A stretch of DNA of 7,671 nucleotides. Source: Prevotella sp. (GTDB lineage Bacteria; Bacteroidota; Bacteroidia; Bacteroidales; Bacteroidaceae). Under the pieces are notes generated by a model. It had not been told where the DNA came from and made no database searches. It saw nothing but the letters and a program-made list of their open reading frames with translations. A program made the translations under genes and the position numbers. Below are positions 5,163-7,671 of this stretch, in pieces (position 1 is the stretch's first letter; each line of letters starts with the position of its first letter). The stretch spans positions 1-7,671 of the forward strand of contig JAEENF010000038.1 of the NCBI GenBank assembly GCA_016283605.1, read 5' to 3'.

Positions 5163-6917
5163 ATGGAAGAGAAAATTATTAATGAGGAGAAGCGCTCAGT
5201 AAGTTTTATTGAGCAGAAAGTGATCAATGACCTGGCAGAAGGTAAGAATGGTGGTAGAATGCAGACTCGCTTCCCACCAGAACCCAATGGTTACCTGCAC
5301 ATCGGACACGCCAAGGCCATTGCCATCGACTTCGGGCTAGCCAAGAAATACAATGGCATCTGTAACCTCCGTTTTGACGACACCAACCCGATTAAGGAGG
5401 ATACTGAATATATTGAGAGTATTGAGAACGATATCAAATGGTTAGGTTTCAAGTGGGCCAACGTCTATTATGCCAGCGACTATTTCCAGGAGCTCTGGGA
5501 CTTTGCCGTATGGCTCATCAAACAAGGACGTGCTTACGTCGATGAACAGAGTGCCGAGGTGATTGCCCAACAGAAGGGTACAACCACCAGCCCTGGTACG
5601 AACAGCCCGTTCCGCGATCGTCCTGTGGAGGAGAATCTGAAACTTTTCGAGTTTATGAACAGTGGAAAGTGTGAGCCTGGCACCCTTGTGCTAAGAGCCA
5701 AGATCGATATGGCCCACCCCAACATGTTGTTCCGCGATCCGCTGATCTACCGTGTTCTGAACATTCCCCATATCCGTACCGGCAACAAGTGGAATGCTTA
5801 TCCCATGTACGACTTCACCCATGGCCAGAGTGATTATCTGGAAGGTGTGACCCACTCTTGGTGTACCCTAGAGTTTGTGGAGCACCGTCCCCTGTATGAC
5901 TTGTTCGTCACCTGGATGAAGGAATGGAGAGGTGAGACGGACAATATCGAGGACAACCGTCCTCGTCAGACGGAGTTCAACAAGCTGAACCTCAACTACA
6001 CGCTGATGTCGAAGCGCAACCTGTTGGCATTAGTAAACGAGAAACTTGTCAGCGGCTGGGATGATCCCCGTATGCCGACCATCTGTGGTTTCCGTCGCAG
6101 AGGTTATAGCCCTGAAAGTATCGTTAACTTCATCGACAAGATCGGCTATACAAAGATTGACGCCCTCAATGACATGGCTCTTCTGGAGAGTTCTGTTCGT
6201 GATGACCTGAACAGTCGTGCCATCCGCGTCTCGGCTGTGCTTGATCCTGTTAAAGTTGTCATCACCAACTATCCCGAAGGTCAGGTTGAACAGCTGACTG
6301 CCATCAACAATCCTGAGAACGAGGCCGATGGTAGCCATCAGATAGAGTTCAGTCGTGAGTTATGGATTGAGCGCGACGACTTCATGAAGGAAGCCGAGAA
6401 GAAATTCATGCGTCTGGCTCCTGGCAAGGAAGTGAGATTAAAGAACGCGTACATTATTAAATGCAACGAAGACCATCCCTGTGATGAGGACGAGAACGGT
6501 AATGTGACTACTATCTACTGTACTTACGATCCTGAGTCACGCAGCGGTCTGCCCGGTTCCAACCGTAAGATCAAGGGCAAGACCCTCCATTGGGTCAGTT
6601 GTGCACATGCTGTCAAGGCCGAGGTACGTCTCTATGACCGTCTGTGGAAGGTAGAGAATCCCCGTGACGATATGGCAGCTATCCGTGAAGAGCAGAACTG
6701 TGATGCTGTGACGGCCATGAAACAGATCATCAACCCCGACTCTCTCAGCATCCTCAAGGACTGTTATGTAGAGCCGTTTGCTGCCACGATGCAACCTCTG
6801 ACCTATCTCCAGTTCCAGCGCATCGGTTATTTCACGCCCGACTCCGACACCACACCCGATCATCCCGTCTTTAACAAGACCGTCGGCTTAAAGGATTCAT
6901 GGGCCAAAAACAAGTAA
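5163..6917 (+). CDS. glnS: Glutaminyl-tRNA synthetase
   Basis: It charges tRNA-Gln with glutamine using ATP, in the cytosol. The 584-residue class I synthetase shows the HIGH motif in PEPNGYLHIGHAKAI (39-53), RFDDTNP (70-76) and the KMSKS-type loop LMSKR (281-285). LMSKR and GWDDPRMPTICGFRRRGY (298-315) distinguish it from glutamyl-tRNA synthetase. The two-barrel anticodon-binding region fills about 340-565. It is slightly longer than E. coli GlnRS (554). The start MEEKIINEEKRSVSFIEQKVI places NGGRMQTRFPPEPNG at the expected distance. A dedicated GlnRS suggests that charging in this organism need not rely only on GatCAB transamidation. It lies 35 bases after mltG, and its TAA stop abuts the start of the TPR gene. 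Confidence 0.98.
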   Translation: MEEKIINEEKRSVSFIEQKVINDLAEGKNGGRMQTRFPPEPNGYLHIGHAKAIAIDFGLAKKYNGICNLRFDDTNPIKEDTEYIESIENDIKWLGFKWANVYYASDYFQELWDFAVWLIKQGRAYVDEQSAEVIAQQKGTTTSPGTNSPFRDRPVEENLKLFEFMNSGKCEPGTLVLRAKIDMAHPNMLFRDPLIYRVLNIPHIRTGNKWNAYPMYDFTHGQSDYLEGVTHSWCTLEFVEHRPLYDLFVTWMKEWRGETDNIEDNRPRQTEFNKLNLNYTLMSKRNLLALVNEKLVSGWDDPRMPTICGFRRRGYSPESIVNFIDKIGYTKIDALNDMALLESSVRDDLNSRAIRVSAVLDPVKVVITNYPEGQVEQLTAINNPENEADGSHQIEFSRELWIERDDFMKEAEKKFMRLAPGKEVRLKNAYIIKCNEDHPCDEDENGNVTTIYCTYDPESRSGLPGSNRKIKGKTLHWVSCAHAVKAEVRLYDRLWKVENPRDDMAAIREEQNCDAVTAMKQIINPDSLSILKDCYVEPFAATMQPLTYLQFQRIGYFTPDSDTTPDHPVFNKTVGLKDSWAKNK

Positions 6918-7671
6918 ATGACAGACGAGCTCGAGTACTTTGAGAGTGAGGATTTTAAAGAAATCCTTCAGGAATACGAAGAATCTGTCAAGTCTGGGCA
7001 ACCATTCTACATGGATGCCGACGACTTGGCCGATATTGCTGACTATTTCCACTATCAAGGTTGTCTCGAGGAGGCGGAGCAGGCCATAGAGCTGGCACTT
7101 CAACTGAATCCGGAGGCCATAGGTCCCATCTTATACAAGGCACGTGAGGCACTCACTAAAGGCGATTTCGATCTGGCACGCTCATACGCAGAACGTTTAC
7201 GGATTGTTGACAGTACCGAACATCTCTATTTACAAGGTGAGATCTTGATTTGTGAGGGAAAGACCGAAGAAGCAGACGAGTTGTTCCGGCAACACTATAT
7301 GGAAGTTCAACCCGATGAATTGCTCGACTATGTCTACGATGTCGCCAACCTCTATTCGGAGTACGGCCAACATGACAAAGCCTTCGAATGGATGGCTCGT
7401 TCACAGGGTGACGAATCAGATGATTTCAAGGAACTCATGGCCCGTACCCTTTTCGGTTTAGGGAAATACAAGGATAGCGAACGTCTGTTCAATGAACTGA
7501 TAGACCGTGATCCCTTTTCCAAACAATACTGGAATGCCCTGGCTAGTGCACAGTTTATGAGTGAGGAATACGATGCCTCCATCACCAGCAGTGAATATGC
7601 CATGGCCATTGATCCTGATGATGCAGAGAGTATCCTCTCTAAGGCCAATGGTCTTTATCGTCTGGAAAACT
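6918..7671 (+). CDS. Tetratricopeptide-repeat protein, 3' end beyond the window
   Basis: The reading frame opens at ATG 6918, immediately after the glnS TAA, and stays open for 251 codons to the window edge. It begins MTDELEYFESEDFKEILQEYEES, an acidic stretch with no signal peptide or membrane segment, so a cytosolic location is likely. Helix-turn-helix repeats of about 34 residues follow: ADYFHYQGCLEEAEQAIELALQLNP near 41-65, one near 70-100, ANLYSEYGQHDKAFEWMARS near 143-162, LFGLGKYKDSERLFNELIDRDP near 178-199, and ASAQFMSEEYDASITSSEYAMAIDPDD near 209-235. These carry the small/aromatic spacing and terminal Pro of TPR units. TPR proteins are scaffolds for protein binding; nothing shows the partner. 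The zero spacing implies re-initiation by ribosomes leaving glnS. Confidence 0.88.
   Translation, partial: MTDELEYFESEDFKEILQEYEESVKSGQPFYMDADDLADIADYFHYQGCLEEAEQAIELALQLNPEAIGPILYKAREALTKGDFDLARSYAERLRIVDSTEHLYLQGEILICEGKTEEADELFRQHYMEVQPDELLDYVYDVANLYSEYGQHDKAFEWMARSQGDESDDFKELMARTLFGLGKYKDSERLFNELIDRDPFSKQYWNALASAQFMSEEYDASITSSEYAMAIDPDDAESILSKANGLYRLEN

Noticed and set aside
7352..7648. A 98-codon minus-strand open frame at the right end
   Set aside because: It is antisense to the TPR gene, whose repeat spacing is clear and which continues the reading direction of the operon.

Overview
The window looks like core chromosome of a Bacteroidales bacterium, most likely from the Prevotella/Segatella group. 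Three things point there: TAnnTTTG-type -7 promoter elements, start codons without clear Shine-Dalgarno sequences, and a 4-alpha-glucanotransferase carrying two N-terminal starch-binding modules, a layout typical of Bacteroidetes. The genus is an inference; the sequence alone does not fix it. Coding density is high, and I see no tRNA, rRNA, CRISPR array or insertion sequence.

Layout: (1) Positions 1-114 hold a probable terminator remnant cut by the window edge, a candidate promoter, a 12-bp direct repeat and a 7-bp tandem repeat. They lead into riboflavin synthase (ribE, + strand, 115-738). (2) A leftward pair follows: malQ (3998-1368), whose stop codon overlaps the start of a HAD phosphatase of the phosphoglycolate phosphatase type (1371-721). 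That phosphatase converges on ribE, and their 3' ends overlap by 18 bp. (3) The 103-bp region 3999-4101 carries two divergent promoters, one for malQ and one for the rightward genes. (4) The rightward cluster is mltG (4102-5127), glnS (5163-6917) and a TPR protein that starts directly after the glnS stop codon and runs off the right edge (6918-7671+).

The genes are mostly housekeeping: flavin synthesis, maltodextrin/glycogen metabolism with a coupled phosphatase, peptidoglycan strand cleavage and glutaminyl-tRNA charging. The spacing suggests that malQ and the phosphatase form one operon, and mltG, glnS and the TPR gene another.

The most unusual signal is not a gene. Four short arrays with the same 7-bp period but different unit sequences occur within about 5 kb: CTATAGA in the ribE leader, CATCAGC inside ribE, CTCATTT (AAATGAG on the coding strand) inside malQ, and AGTGAAA between mltG and glnS. 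The two arrays inside genes remain in frame and fall in places where the protein departs from its relatives. This suggests a process that generates or spreads heptanucleotide repeats in this genome. It may be mere slippage, but it is the feature here most worth following up.
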